From: Morchella semilibera
Lineage: Eukaryota > Ascomycota > Pezizomycetes > Pezizales > Morchellaceae
NCBI GenBank assembly: GCA_009192285.1
Contig: CM018604.1
Span: forward strand, 2,480,001-2,544,000
Direction of reading: 5' to 3'
Length of the DNA: 64,000 bases
The translations under genes were made by a program, and so were the position numbers. The stretch's first letter is position 1; each line of letters starts with the position of its first letter. This document shows, piece by piece, positions 53,004 to 63,963 of the stretch. Under the pieces are notes generated by a model. That model saw only the letters and a list, made by a program, of their open reading frames with translations. It was not told the origin of the DNA and searched no databases.

Positions 53004-55076
53004 ATGTCTGAAGGGGTTGAGCAATCCCTGCCAGGCATGCCGTCATTCCCTCCCCCTACATAGTTAGAAGACAGGGATATTGGAGTTTTTTTTTTTTTTT
53101 TTAAATCATAATTTCATTGGTTTCTAGGTACAAGAATGCTGCGTGCAAAATCTATCCCCTCAAACAACTACAAACAAAACCGCCTAAATTCAATCAATGA
53201 TTAAAAAGAACAGAAACCTTTAATCTATCAGAACCGATAAAGAACCAGACGATACCGAGGACAAAAAAGACAGCGAAGAAGAAGAAGAAAGAGAGTAAAG
53301 CGGCGATTTAGACACTTGATTTTTGAAGGGAAAAGCAGTACGAGTACTAGAAATAGAAAGACATAAATCATATATCCTTTGTTGGTTGAGAAATGAATCT
53401 TCAAGAACAGAAGCATAATAGATAATACGACTTCTCGCTTCATTGCGAGCCGAACAGAAGAGAATTGCATGATGAAAATCTTCCTCCTCCTCCTCACATC
53501 TGGGACAGATTGGGGAGGAGTCGGGTTGCATCCAGGATGGATGAGCGGCTAAATAGCTTTTATGGGCTCGCATCTGGCATCAGGGATATTGGAGTTAGAG
53601 ATGACTATAGCATAGCCATGGATAGAAGCGAACGTGAGGGCCATATAGAATATCCTAGCAGTGATCCTCCAGCCTCCAAGCCAATAACACAGAATTATAC
53701 CAACTAAAAGAGTATTATTTCAATCTAATGAAAATATTTCTGGAAAAAGACAGGCTCTACCAGGACCTTCTGGTCAGCCTATTTCGTTTGGATCCTCAAA
53801 CTATATCAATCAACGGCTATGGGATTGCGTTCAGACTCTCACATTGCAGAATACCGATATCAAAGAACAGAATACCGAAATCAGAGAACAAAATCAACAG
53901 CTGATAACTCAGATTCAAGCATTGCAGACCCTTGTTAACTCAGTCCTTGCCGCCACAAACCAAAACAACAATGAGATGAAGAGCAAATTCGATGCAATGG
54001 CCAGATCCATGAAAGCTTCAGCAATACAGAAAAATATACCACAATCATAAGCCCAGAACGCCACATCAGGCCGGGCAAACTCCAAACCTCAACTTAGCAA
54101 GAGAGCTCAAGGAAAGCAACCAGTCCATTCGAATAAGCATGTTCAACCCGTTCAGCTACAAGAGAAACAAAAGGATACTTGGGCAACTGTGACTAGGAAG
54201 GGAACTAGGCAACAGGCCCAAATGCTCAAGACACCACTTCCACCAAAACTCCCAGTTACTAAAACTATTATGTGACTAGGTCAACACCTAAGGATAGGGC
54301 ACTCAACCTTATCCAGCTCAGAAACACCATCAACAGGGATCTCACTATAGCCAAAGCAGACCAAGCTATTCAAATAGGCGGAGCAAGTTGGAATCAGAGG
54401 GGGAATCTTATGCTCTTCAGCAAAGGAGCATTTACTGAGACTCAATTCGCTGATTATAAAACGAACATTGAAAAAGCTATGAAAGAGGTTGATCCCAGTG
54501 TTGTATCCATCGCAATGCAAGAGACATGGCTCAAGCTTGCGGTACACGGCATCAATCTTGAACACTATCCTGACAACGCTCAGGGAATGGAAGACCTGAG
54601 AAGCGAAATCCACGAACTCAATACCGGAGTCACTCTAGCTACCACACCCAGGTATATGACGCACCCCAAAAAGAGAGTAGGAAAATCTCACAGCTCAGTT
54701 ATGATTGCTGTCAGCAACAAGTCATCATACAATGCCATGCTCTCTAGGGGGATTCGAATCTTTGGACAAGTACACAGAGCTACTGAGTACCATACATCAA
54801 GACCAACAGACCAATGCAAGAACTGTCAGAAATTTGGACACAGCTGGCAGAGATGCGCAACCAAGGACAGCCCTGTGTGCTCTATCTGTGCTGCCGGGCA
54901 TACCAGTCAAAACCATCTTTGCCCTCAATGCAAGTTCAGAGCAAGAGCTGTGCTCACTTCCCACCAAAATACGCCAATTGCGAAGGACAACACCCAGCCT
55001 ATGATCCGTCATGCCCTGTCAGAAATTCTATCATCCAACACTTCAACAACGAAGACAGTGAACAGGGGATGCTATG
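53004..55076 (+). pseudogene. LINE C ORF1
   Basis: It starts MSEGVEQSLPGMPS and is split by the insertion 53088-53580. After this a coiled coil (TDIKEQNTEIREQNQQ) and a TAA in place of a Ser codon (near 54048) appear. A one-base loss at about 54270 shifts the frame. The last part to 55076 holds the three zinc knuckles, with another small frame change near 54930. Confidence 0.8.
53088..53580 (-). mobile_element. 5'-truncated LINE of a second family
   Basis: It is flanked by the 16-bp direct repeat CAGGGATATTGGAGTT (53072-53087 and 53581-53596). On the minus strand it ends in a run of A (53088-53102). It encodes the last 117 or so codons of a LINE ORF2, with CPRCEEEEEDFHHAILFC as the C-terminal finger. 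These are the marks of target-primed reverse transcription. Confidence 0.9.
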
Positions 55077-57449
55077 ATGGGGACACAACCTAATCCTCAC
55101 AGACTGCGAATTATTCAACATAATTGCGCAAGATCACAAAACGGCATGATTGGATTGCTGCACTCAGTCTACCACTATAGAACTGGCACTGGCACCTCAG
55201 TTCTAGACTTAGCTTTTGCATCTACAGCGGTCAACACACTACCTACCAATTGGGCCATTGATGAAGGAGCAGCAACAGGATCAGATCATGAAGTAATTCG
55301 ATTTGATCTTGTATCTGATTCAATTGAATCAGTACCTCCTCCTTCAACTGAACGGTTCAACTGGGCTAAGGCAGATTAGGAATCCTTTCAAACAACGCTT
55401 AGAGATCTCTCTCTAAACTCAGCCTTTCGATGGAACTTCCTTCACTCTCATCCAAATGAACAAAACCTAGAAGCAGAAGCTATCCTACTTCTGGAACTTA
55501 TAACCACAGCAGCTGAACGTAATGTTCCTATCAGGAAATCTTCTCCTCGATCTAAACTATAGTGGAGTGAGGAGATCACAGAACATAGATGACATATGAA
55601 AAGTGCTTTAAGAGAATGGAAGTTGGAAAGGTCTCCAATGATGCATCAAAGATTCAGATCGCACAGATCGGAATAATTCAAAAGCATCAGGAGAGTTAAA
55701 GAATCTGATTGGAACAGCTTCCTTGCGAACGCTCAGGAAAAGATATATTCACAGCCTTCAGATTCACTAAACCCAGAAAGACGGAATGTACACCACCACT
55801 CAACAATGTTACAACTGGAGAAACAGCTACCACGTTTGCAGAGAAAGCCAATCTATACAGAGCTGCTCTCTTCCCACCTCCCCCTATCTCACCTCAAAGG
55901 GACATCCAAACACAGGGGGACAGAATACCATGGAAGGACCTGACAGATGATGAAATCAAGAGGGCGATCATGACTTCCTCTCCCAACAAAACTCCAGGGC
56001 CAGATGGGATCAACTTCAAATGCATTCAACAAGCATACCTAGCGATACCTCACCATTTCAACTCATTCTATAAAGCAACCATGACCGCTGGCTATCACCT
56101 ATACATTTGGAGAGAAGCATCTGTTGTTATTTTAAAAAAGCCCAACAAACCAGACTATTCGATTCCAAAAGTGTATAGGCCAATCTCCTTGCTTAATTGC
56201 TTAGGCAAGATACTGGAAAAGATAATGGCTTCAAGACTTGCATATCTAGCGGAGAGATACAATCTACTTCACCACTGGCAGATTGGAGGAAGACCAAAGA
56301 GAGCTGCTGTAGATGCCTGTATGCTGGTAGCAAGCATAGTGGATGAAGCGAAGAGAAAAGGAAAGGTCATTTCAGCACTGTTTATGGATGTCAAAGGAGC
56401 ATTTGACAGTGTATCTAAGGACAGACTCATACATACAGCGAAGGAAAAACGCCTGCCCACTCAAATAGTCAGATGGGTAGGCAACCTCCTAAGCAACAGG
56501 AAAGCTTCGCTAGCTTTTGATGGGCAATAATAATCTATATCAACAATAGCAACAGGAATTCCACAGGGAAGTCCAATATCACCAATTTTTTTTCTTCTCT
56601 ACTTATCACCACTCTGCGATATTTTTCAATGCTACTTTCCTCATCAACAAATAGCCAGCTATATTGATGATATTGGCATGATAATGGTGGGGAAAGATAA
56701 GAGCGCAAACAGTAGACACTTAGAAAGAATGGCACAGTAGCTGTCACATAGGGTGAAGCTAATGCTCTGGCATTCGACAACCCCAAAACAGAACTACTTC
56801 ATTTCCACAACAAACGAACTACAAACACTACGGATACAGCCAAGGTCAGAAAGCCTGATGGTACTTTGGTTAAGGCCAGCGATACACTGAGATGGCTGGG
56901 TGTTTGGTTTGATAGCAAACTATCTTTCAAACATCATGTCAAAACTAAAGTGGCTTCAGCTATGAGGGCATTTCTTGTACTCGCCAGGTTAGGAAATACA
57001 GAAAAAGGGCTGAGCTAGACAGCTCTTAGACAGCTCTATCAGACCTGCGTCACTACAATCAGTGATTTTGGTGCAGAAGTTTGGTGGAACGGACAGATAG
57101 GATACAAAACGCAGATTCAGAAGATACAAAACAATGCGATCAGAAGAATCACTGGTGCTTTCAGAACAACACCAATATCAGCACTCCAAGCAGAAACTGC
57201 ACTACTACCCATAGAGATTAGGCTTGACCTCCAACAACAGAAATATGCTTTACGCATTCTAAGCATGCCGGCCACCCACCCTATTAGCACATTCAGCTCA
57301 GATTCATTTCCAAGTACACAGGAATCAGGAAGAGAGGAAGAACCCACAGCTACACCATGTCACTCTGCTGGTGCTAGGCCACAGTACCAATCCAGGCTAC
57401 ACCGGATCCTAAACAAAGTCAGCGATTGGATTCAACCTCAAAGTCTGGT
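55074..57449 (+). pseudogene. LINE C ORF2
   Basis: It begins MMGTQPNPHRLR, jumps from SVY to HYRTGTG, and stops after NWAKAD. The reverse transcriptase is readable from 55709 to 56530 with several internal stops after that. The YIDD box is near 56660. The last readable block is NKVSDWIQPQSLV. The RNase H catalytic part is lost at the 3' truncation. Confidence 0.84.
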
Positions 57450-58051
57450 TTGGTAGTTGCGACGCTGTTGCGACGGATAGAGTTAGGTTAAGCGAGGATG
57501 GGGGTCTGCGAAGGGGAGGTTGTCGTCATTAGATTCCATGAGGTTCTATGGCATGATGGATTGGTAATAGGAATTAATGAGATGGTGGGGAGGAATACGG
57601 GGTGTGCCAGTGGTTGCGATGGATTTCTATGGGTTTCTGTAAACGAATGTGTGAGTCATATTGGACTGGTGGAGGAGAAGTGTTAAAAAGCTAGATGTTT
57701 TCCTTGGTTCTTTCTTTCTTTTCTCTCTGTCTCGTCTTCCTGTCATCTTGGTATATAGAAATATACTCCTATTCTCAGGCCATAGTTCCCCGCCTCCAAG
57801 ATCTCATCCACGTTATGAGGAAAACTGATAGCACTTCTCATCGTTCTCGTTGAGGTCCATCCGGCCCTCACTCTCTCTGCCCTAGGCCCTTGTGCTTTTG
57901 CCCTTGCCTTTGCCTTCGCCGATTCCTGTGCTTGTGTCTGCTTGGCGTTGTTCATGTCTTCATCGATCTCCTTGTCGCACTTGCTGTGCCCCTTGAGTCC
58001 CCCAGCGTCACCATTGTCATCTTCTGCTTTGTGCCGGGTCACTCCGTTACA
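57450..58051 (+). mobile_element. LTR of the Gypsy-1 family, 5' end missing
   Basis: It joins LINE C at TGGTTTGGTAG and follows the LTR at 48692-49321 from its 50th base to CCGTTACA. The outer start TGTCCCGG is absent. Confidence 0.72.
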
Positions 58052-58072
58052 CCATGTCCAGACGCCGGGACA

Positions 58073-58331
58073 CTCGAGGAGCACAGCCAGCGCGACGAGG
58101 ACACTGACGAAGACAGGAACAACACCGGGCAGGCACAAGAATAGGCAATGGAAAAGGCAGAGGCAGAGGCAAAAGGGCGCAGGGCAGGGAGAGTGAGGAC
58201 CGGATAGACCTCAATAAGAACGATGAGAAATACTATGGATTTTCTCTAAGGAGGACAAGATCTTTGGTGTGGGTAAATATGGCTTGAAAATAGGAGTATA
58301 TTCCTATGTACCGAGATGACAGAAAGACAAG
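58073..58331 (-). mobile_element. LTR of the Gypsy-1 family, left part
   Basis: It starts at an internal point (CTCGAGGAGCACAG) and reaches AGAAAGACAAG, where a 1268-bp element is inserted. The LTR resumes at 59600. Confidence 0.68.
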
Positions 58332-59599
58332 TGTTATGGGTATGGCTTCCGAATCGGGGCATAAGTGGTTTAGCAGTCGGGAGTTACTATATCCTTACCA
58401 AACGACCTCCGATCGAGCTGTAACTTAATTATGAGTTGAAGGAGGATGGGAGGAGTGAGATTTTCAGTATTTACTACACTAAGGGAGTCCTTGGGGCACG
58501 CGGTGTGGCCAATATGGCCAGAAAAGTGGAGTTGCGGAAACACTAGCAAATGGACACATTTTGGACCCCAATAATAACCGCTGGAGCGTCAAGGCGCCGG
58601 CACGGCCACTGGGGACACCGGTGGGTATATGAGGGGACAGCAGTTTAAATTTGGAGTCAATCGGATCAAAACTGATGAAGCTATGAGATAAGCGAAGTAA
58701 AGGACTTCGGACAGCCTGCTGGGGGCCGCGGAGGAAGCGCGGAGCCTATAGGAAGCAGACTAGGGGGGTCTTCGGGACTACTACTGGTTGGATTGCGGGA
58801 GAGGGGAAGCTGGGAGAACAGGGCGGTATGGGTGAGTACTCCACGGAGCACCACAACAAGGTCTTCCGATACCGGGGAGAGTAATGGAGGCCCTAGGGGC
58901 TAGTACAACTCTCTCGGAGGGGAAAAAGACTATGCAGAGGGGCAGATGTGTTGAGTACACCCAACGACACTAGCCTATGCCCAGAGGAAAGGGAACAATG
59001 TACGTCATCAAGTACCTACCGAAGGGCCTACCGAAACTCAGCCTACCTCCTAAACAACAAGTACTAGGAAAGGATACGAAGAAAGACCCTCACGATACCA
59101 CTGGAGGGGAAGGTGGAGAAAGGGCGTCAGCCCCGGAGTTAATATCCAAAGTCCGTTGGGGTTAAGAGTCATGTATATAGTTAGTAACCCTGGCTTAGCC
59201 ACGGAGGTATACCCGCGGGGTAGAAATGGGCTGCCATTCGATCTTCATCCATTATGACCTACGGGGAAGAAAGAGTCTAATATTATTATCGCGAGATCGA
59301 TAGGCCAGCGCGAGGCGCTGGTAATGAGACTTCTGAGTTTTTACCTCTTCCCATTGGGGAGAGGGTTTTTTCTCTTCGAACTTTAGTATTCTGTGACTGT
59401 CTATTCTGCCTGATGAATTCCCCCTTGTAAGGAGCCATACGCTCCCCGGCGATACGGACTCGCAGGACTGCCTCCGGCCACTGGGACACATGTGCGATAC
59501 AGACTGAGGAAATTCTTACCCGATGGCCTTAGCCATGGTCCCTGAGAACTCCGAGCTCTGTGTTGAACTACGTGGTGGTTGAAGGTGACTCCCTTAACA
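58332..59599 (+). mobile_element. LTR-type insertion of 1268 bp
   Basis: It begins TGTTATGGGTATGG and ends CCCTTAACA. ACAAG stands on both sides (58327-58331 and 59600-59604), a perfect 5-bp duplication. The only frame of note (58977-59165) has no recognisable domain. It may be a long solo LTR or a non-autonomous element. The terminus resembles that of the insert at 9327-10152. Confidence 0.78.
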
Positions 59600-59914
59600 A
59601 CAAGATAGAGAGAAAAGAAAGAAAGAACTAAAGAAAACATCTATCTCCACTATTTAACACTTCTCCCCACCAGTACAATATGACTCACATATTCACTCAT
59701 GGAACCTCATGGAAATCGCTCGCTACCACACTTCGTATCTCTCCCCAGTATCTCGCCAATTCCTATTGCCAATCCTTCCTGCAACCGAACCTCATAGAAC
59801 CTAATGACGACAACCTCACCTCATCTCACCTAATCCTCGTTTAACATAACTCCATCCGTCGCAATAGCGGTACAACCACCCAACTGTCGGGACTGATTCC
59901 AAGACCCCGGGACA
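59600..59914 (-). mobile_element. LTR of the Gypsy-1 family, right part
   Basis: It continues the LTR from ACAAGATAGAGAG to CCCCGGGACA. It is followed at once by an internal gag sequence, so a deletion must have removed the normal neighbour. Confidence 0.68.
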
Positions 59915-60290
59915 ATTCTGAGGCTTTTGCGGTCGCCTCAATACTTCTCCGGGTTAGGGAGTTTCTCAAACTTGGATGATTTGGTTAAGTCAACATGGAG
60001 CTCCTCTAAATCTTCCTTGATCCCTCCCTGCCAGTGGAGCTTCTTGATCTTAGCTCGTAGTCCTTGGACCTCTTTGTGGAACTCGGTTCGGGCTTGTTCA
60101 GTTTCCGAGTGGTGGGTAGTAAGGTCGATCGTATATTGCTGAACCCCACAGTAGGTTCTTTAGAGAAGGTTATACGCTTGCTTCGATTCTTCTGTGACGG
60201 TGCAGTCCACTTCAGGGTGAGCAAAAAAGAACCCTCGAGGTCTGTATGAAGCTTTTCATAGTCAAATGTATCGGTGGCTGGGGAGGTCAT
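59915..60290 (-). pseudogene. Gypsy-1-family Gag fragment
   Basis: It starts MTSPATDTFDYEKLHTDLEG at 60290, like the gag at 35274, and reaches the region of KYRCDRK in broken frames. About 110 codons remain. Confidence 0.72.
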
Positions 60291-60351
60291 GGTAATCTGT
60301 GGTGCGAGGAAATCGAGCCGTGCCGGTCGACTAGGAGTAGTCTTCTCTTAG

Positions 60352-60389
60352 TGTGACAGAGTAACTCGATGCAAAGTAGAAGACGACAA
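60352..60389 (-). repeat. LTR start fragment, Gypsy-1 family
   Basis: TGTGACAGAGTAACTCGATG and about 18 more bases match the inner LTR end next to gag. The rest is absent. Bases 60390-60430 are unassigned. Confidence 0.6.
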
Positions 60390-60432
60390 CTCAAACTGAT
60401 ATTTTTATACGGTCCGCGGTAACGTACATGTA

Positions 60433-61731
60433 CAGCCGCGCTCAACAGGTTTTGGCCGTTTCGCTCATGGCAACGCACCCGGAACATACACCCCTCCACT
60501 ATTGTGTAACAGCCATGAAGCCACAACCCTCAACATATGACAGGAGACAAGCTGTCATTACCCTCCATAAGACAGGACTCACTGCTGCCCAAATATCAAG
60601 AGATACAGGGTATCCAGCCAGAACTATTCTTAGAACCATCACAAATGAGGCTCAGAGAGGTCATACTCATGAACTCCCTAGATCTGGAAGACCATCCTCC
60701 TTAACAGCTTGGGAGAAGAAAAGGATATTGAAAGTTGTCAAGGATGACCCAAGCTCCTCCCTTATCAAAATTAAAAAACTCAGAAATATCAATGCCTGTT
60801 GCAATACTATCAGCAAGTTCCTCAAGCAAGAGAAATTAACCCTCCATGTCAAAAGACCCAAACCCTGGCTCAAAAAAGATCGCCCCAAACTGAGGAAGGA
60901 GTGGTGTAACAGGAGACGTCGGTAGAGAAAGGAGGAATGGAGGAAAAGAGTCTGGATAGATGAATGCAAGATTGAGTATGATCCAAACCCAGTTGGTCAA
61001 AAGGTCAGATATAGGCTAGGGGAACAACTCAATGAAAAACACCTTAAACCCACCTTCAAAAGTGGCAGAACATCAATTCAAATTTGGTGTGCATTCCAGT
61101 ATGGCAGCAGATGCAACCTAGTAAGAATTCGGAAAAGGACACCTGCAGAAAGGACTTCAAAAAAGGACAAACTGGGGATGGATACAAAACAGTACTGTGA
61201 GGAGATTATTGACAACAATTTGGCCCCATATTGGATGTCTTTGAAGAATCCCGAAGGGTCTTACCTTATTGAAGATAATCTCAAGGTTCATCAGTCAAAA
61301 ATGGCAAAGGAGTATAGGGAGGCATATGGAATTGTTAAGGATGATTGGCCCTCAAATTCCCCAGATTTCAATGCTATTGAAAATGCATGGAAAATGCTCA
61401 GGGCAGCCCTAAGAAAGAGATGGAGTTATACCCAGAGAAGGCCCCATAGTGAAGATGAACTTTTTATTGCAGCTCAGGAGGAGTGGGAGGCAATTCCTCA
61501 GGCAAAGCTAGATAAGTTGGTGGATTCCTTACCAAAAAGAATTGAAGCATGTTTGGCAGCAAATGGGGGACACACAAAATGGTAGTCACATATTTAATTT
61601 CCTTATATTTTTTTAAACACTATTATGTATTCTCTATCAAATTGCTTGTCAATTAATTAATTCGTTGATATTCGGGGGTGTCGCGCGTGGTTGACCCGGG
61701 CGAAACGGCTAGAACTTCTTGAGCGCGACTG
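60433..61731 (+). mobile_element. Tc1-like transposon with complete ends
   Basis: The ends are inverted copies over about 45 bp (CAGCCGCGCTCAACAGGTTT at the left; the right end reads CAGTCGCGCTCAAGAAGTTC inverted). Both ends adjoin TA (60431-60432 and 61732-61733). One transposase lies between them. Length is 1299 bp. Confidence 0.9.
60515..61585 (+). pseudogene. Tc1-like DD34E transposase with one amber stop
   Basis: From MKPQPSTYDRR the frame encodes two helix-turn-helix units (VITLHKTGLTAAQISRDTGY; ELPRSGRPSSLT with ILKVVKDDPSSSLIKIKKL), then the catalytic domain. The Asp in WIDECKIEYD, the Asp in LIEDNLKVHQS and the Glu in PDFNAIENAW form the triad; 34 residues separate the last two. A TAG at 60923-60925 (codon 137), between the DNA-binding and catalytic parts, is the only interruption in 356 codons. 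I chose 60515 because the frame upstream lies in the terminal repeat. Confidence 0.88.
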
Positions 61732-62016
61732 TACTTCTACCTCAACAGTCATGGAATATCACTCGTATGGTCAACACCAACCCTTACCCTAAATGATTAA
61801 CCCTGCTCAAACACACATGCACATGAATATGATACTCCAATAAAGGGGCTTGCGATGATGTAGGCGCGTAATTATACAAGGAAAACGGAAGTCTATAACC
61901 CTTTCATCAACTTGTTCTAGGTTTCTTCCTCCTTTTCAACCAATAGCAATAACTAAGAAAGATTTATGAGCCGCCACTTAGTAAAAGATGATCCAGTGAC
62001 ATGGGCAACATACAAT

Positions 62017-62085
62017 GGCATTTAGTGAGTGAACGAATTCTCACCTGTCATCGACCAATTTTGTTCACTCACTTAATTTAATGCC
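62017..62085. repeat. Small foldback, 69 bp
   Basis: GGCATTTAGTGAGTGAAC at the left is inverted at the right (GTTCACTCACTTAATTTAATGCC), with a few extra bases. It is likely a miniature transposon remnant. Confidence 0.6.
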
Positions 62086-62096
62086 AGGGCCTTGTA

Positions 62097-62305
62097 CCGG
62101 GGGTTGTGGGTTATTCTGAAGAACATTTTTGGGGGGGTATGATTGGTTGAAGCTGCAGAAAATGATACTTGGCACCAGAAAATGATACTTGGCACCAGAA
62201 AAGGTACTTGAATAGGTTGCCTCCCGTCTTTTGCAACGCAACCTCTGAGACTGCAATTTGACTGTTGTTTACACCCAACTCCACCAAAAAATGTTTCCCA
62301 CAAGG
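62097..62305. repeat. Tc1-type end with 20-bp direct repeat
   Basis: After a TA (62095-62096) the sequence CCGGGGGTTGTGGG resembles the ends at 4084 and 22369. CAGAAAATGATACTTGGCAC occurs twice at 62156-62195. GAACATTTTTGG near 62121 faces an inverted CCAAAAAATGTTTCC near 62284, so a miniature element is possible. Confidence 0.5.
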
Positions 62306-62729
62306 GCTTATGAGCTCAAAATCTTATCTAGGGGAAGCTGGGAGTCAGCGCTATTCTGCAGTCCTTTTTTTGTATTTTTAGCAAAATATTTAGATTTTTG
62401 AGTGAAGGTATATGAAAGTTCTTCAGACTTTTTTCCCCTATACAAATTTGGTGCGCTAGGGCTGGTGTGTGATTGATGATAATTGGTTGCTCCCATTTAA
62501 AATCCCTGCATTTTTGGCCAATGAAGCAGAGTTCTTCAGACTAAAGGTGAACACCCGGTACTGTTGCGTGCGCAGGAGATCGGGTGGGTGGCAACCCAAC
62601 AAGAAATGATGTCTAATGTCTTGGCCAATCATTTTACTGTACCACACCTGACCCGGGCGAGAGTGGTGATAGCGCACCCCGGAACAGATTCGTACCTTGC
62701 AGTAGTGTCTTCCCCACTTATCGCCTGGG

Positions 62730-62894
62730 CGGATGAAACTTGTCAAATTCGCGACCTGGACCGTGCGCCCTTAGTGTAAGGGCTTTTTTCCGGTTGCTAA
62801 GAACAACAGAGCCAATCACGAATTCACAACAATTACCATAGAAGGCTAGTGATAGCTGAAAGAGGGAAGTCGCGAATTTGACAAAAGTCATCCG
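62730..62894. repeat. Inverted repeat with 26-bp arms
   Basis: CGGATGAAACTTGTCAAATT and the following CGCGAC (62730-62755) are inverted at 62869-62894 with few changes. The 113 bases between show no gene. It may be a miniature transposon or a hairpin. Confidence 0.6.
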
Positions 62895-63910
62895 TCCGAG
62901 CGATATGCATACTAAGTGTTAATGAATATTGGTTCTGCGGTGATGGCATATTTCATGTAGAGTTGACCTTGGTCACCAGATTGACATATTTGTCTAGAGA
63001 GCCGTTTGGGCCGACCAGCTTCCGAAGATGTACCTGTAGTTAATTAAATTCTAATCCAGATGAGGAAGCCACGAGACCAAGCAAATTGCGCTATTAACTT
63101 AGCCGGGATGTGGGAAGGATCTTATCTCGCTTGGCAGGGCACTCATCACCCACTGGCCTGTATCATTGGCTACAGGCTTATGGGGTGAAAGGGGTGAAAA
63201 CGATATGTAGATGACGGTGGGGTATTGTTAAAAGGGTTGATTAGGTTGGGGGATAGGTGCGCCTACATGTATTTACTCTAATTACCGCCGTAATGTTAAT
63301 TTTGCGGGGATATGCTAAGAGGCTGGGGATGAACGCAAAAAGGCATTCCTCGTGCCGGAAACGTACAAACAGCCCAGAGTATGCTACACGAGAACAAGGC
63401 CTTGGGTTTTGGAGGATAAACCGTTCAAATCCCACACTTTAGGGGCCCTCCGGCATCTAAATCCATATCCCCATTGATGAGCGTAGAGTACGGAGACTAG
63501 AACTAGGTTTCTAGAGTACCAGTCGTGCATGAATTAGGACATACTAATTCCACACCACATAATAAAGTACATGTAATTCCACACCCCCAGTCAATCAAAC
63601 TTGTACCTGCCGTGAGTGAGTAACCTAGCCACATTTCGCAACGAATCCATGTTCAATCAATGCCCTGTCAGTTCATTCACAGCTAGTTACATTCGGCGCC
63701 ATCATTCACCATAATAAAAACCTGTCTCAGCGCCGGGTCCCCTTTTCTTTCTCTCCCCTCTTTCCCCTACCCTCACCTACTTCTATCTTTCATATCTACC
63801 TCCACTGCCTCCAGGCATCCCTTCTTTTTGTTCTATCACCGCAATTCTGTCACTCTTTGAAAGTCGCTCATTCTTCTCTCGTGTTCACTCCTTCACGCAG
63901 GCTCTCTCTC

Positions 63911-63916
63911 TATAAA
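63911..63916 (+). promoter_or_regulatory. TATA box of the right-edge gene
   Basis: TATAAA stands 48 bases before the ATG at 63964, after a long CT-rich stretch (63740-63910), which is typical of strongly expressed fungal genes. Confidence 0.6.
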
Positions 63917-63963
63917 CGGTTCTTTACAATTTATTCCCAATCTTTTATTTCAATATAATCACA

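Larger units (their letters stand above)
52780..57449 (+). mobile_element. LINE copy C (Tad-type), 3'-truncated
   Basis: It follows copy B from the 5' UTR (CAACCCCACCTCAGG) to the RNase H region, then breaks at 57449 into an LTR through the shared bases TGGT. ORF1 is interrupted by a small LINE insertion and by a TAA and a one-base loss. ORF2 has the same 486-bp deletion and stops as copy A, in opposite chromosomal orientation. Confidence 0.87.
61734..63963. other. Non-coding region with small inverted repeats
   Basis: No frame with a recognisable domain is present. It holds the inverted repeats 62017-62085 and 62730-62894, a Tc1-type end at 62097, a 20-bp direct repeat at 62156-62195, and, at the right side, the promoter of the gene at 63964. 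Confidence 0.5.
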
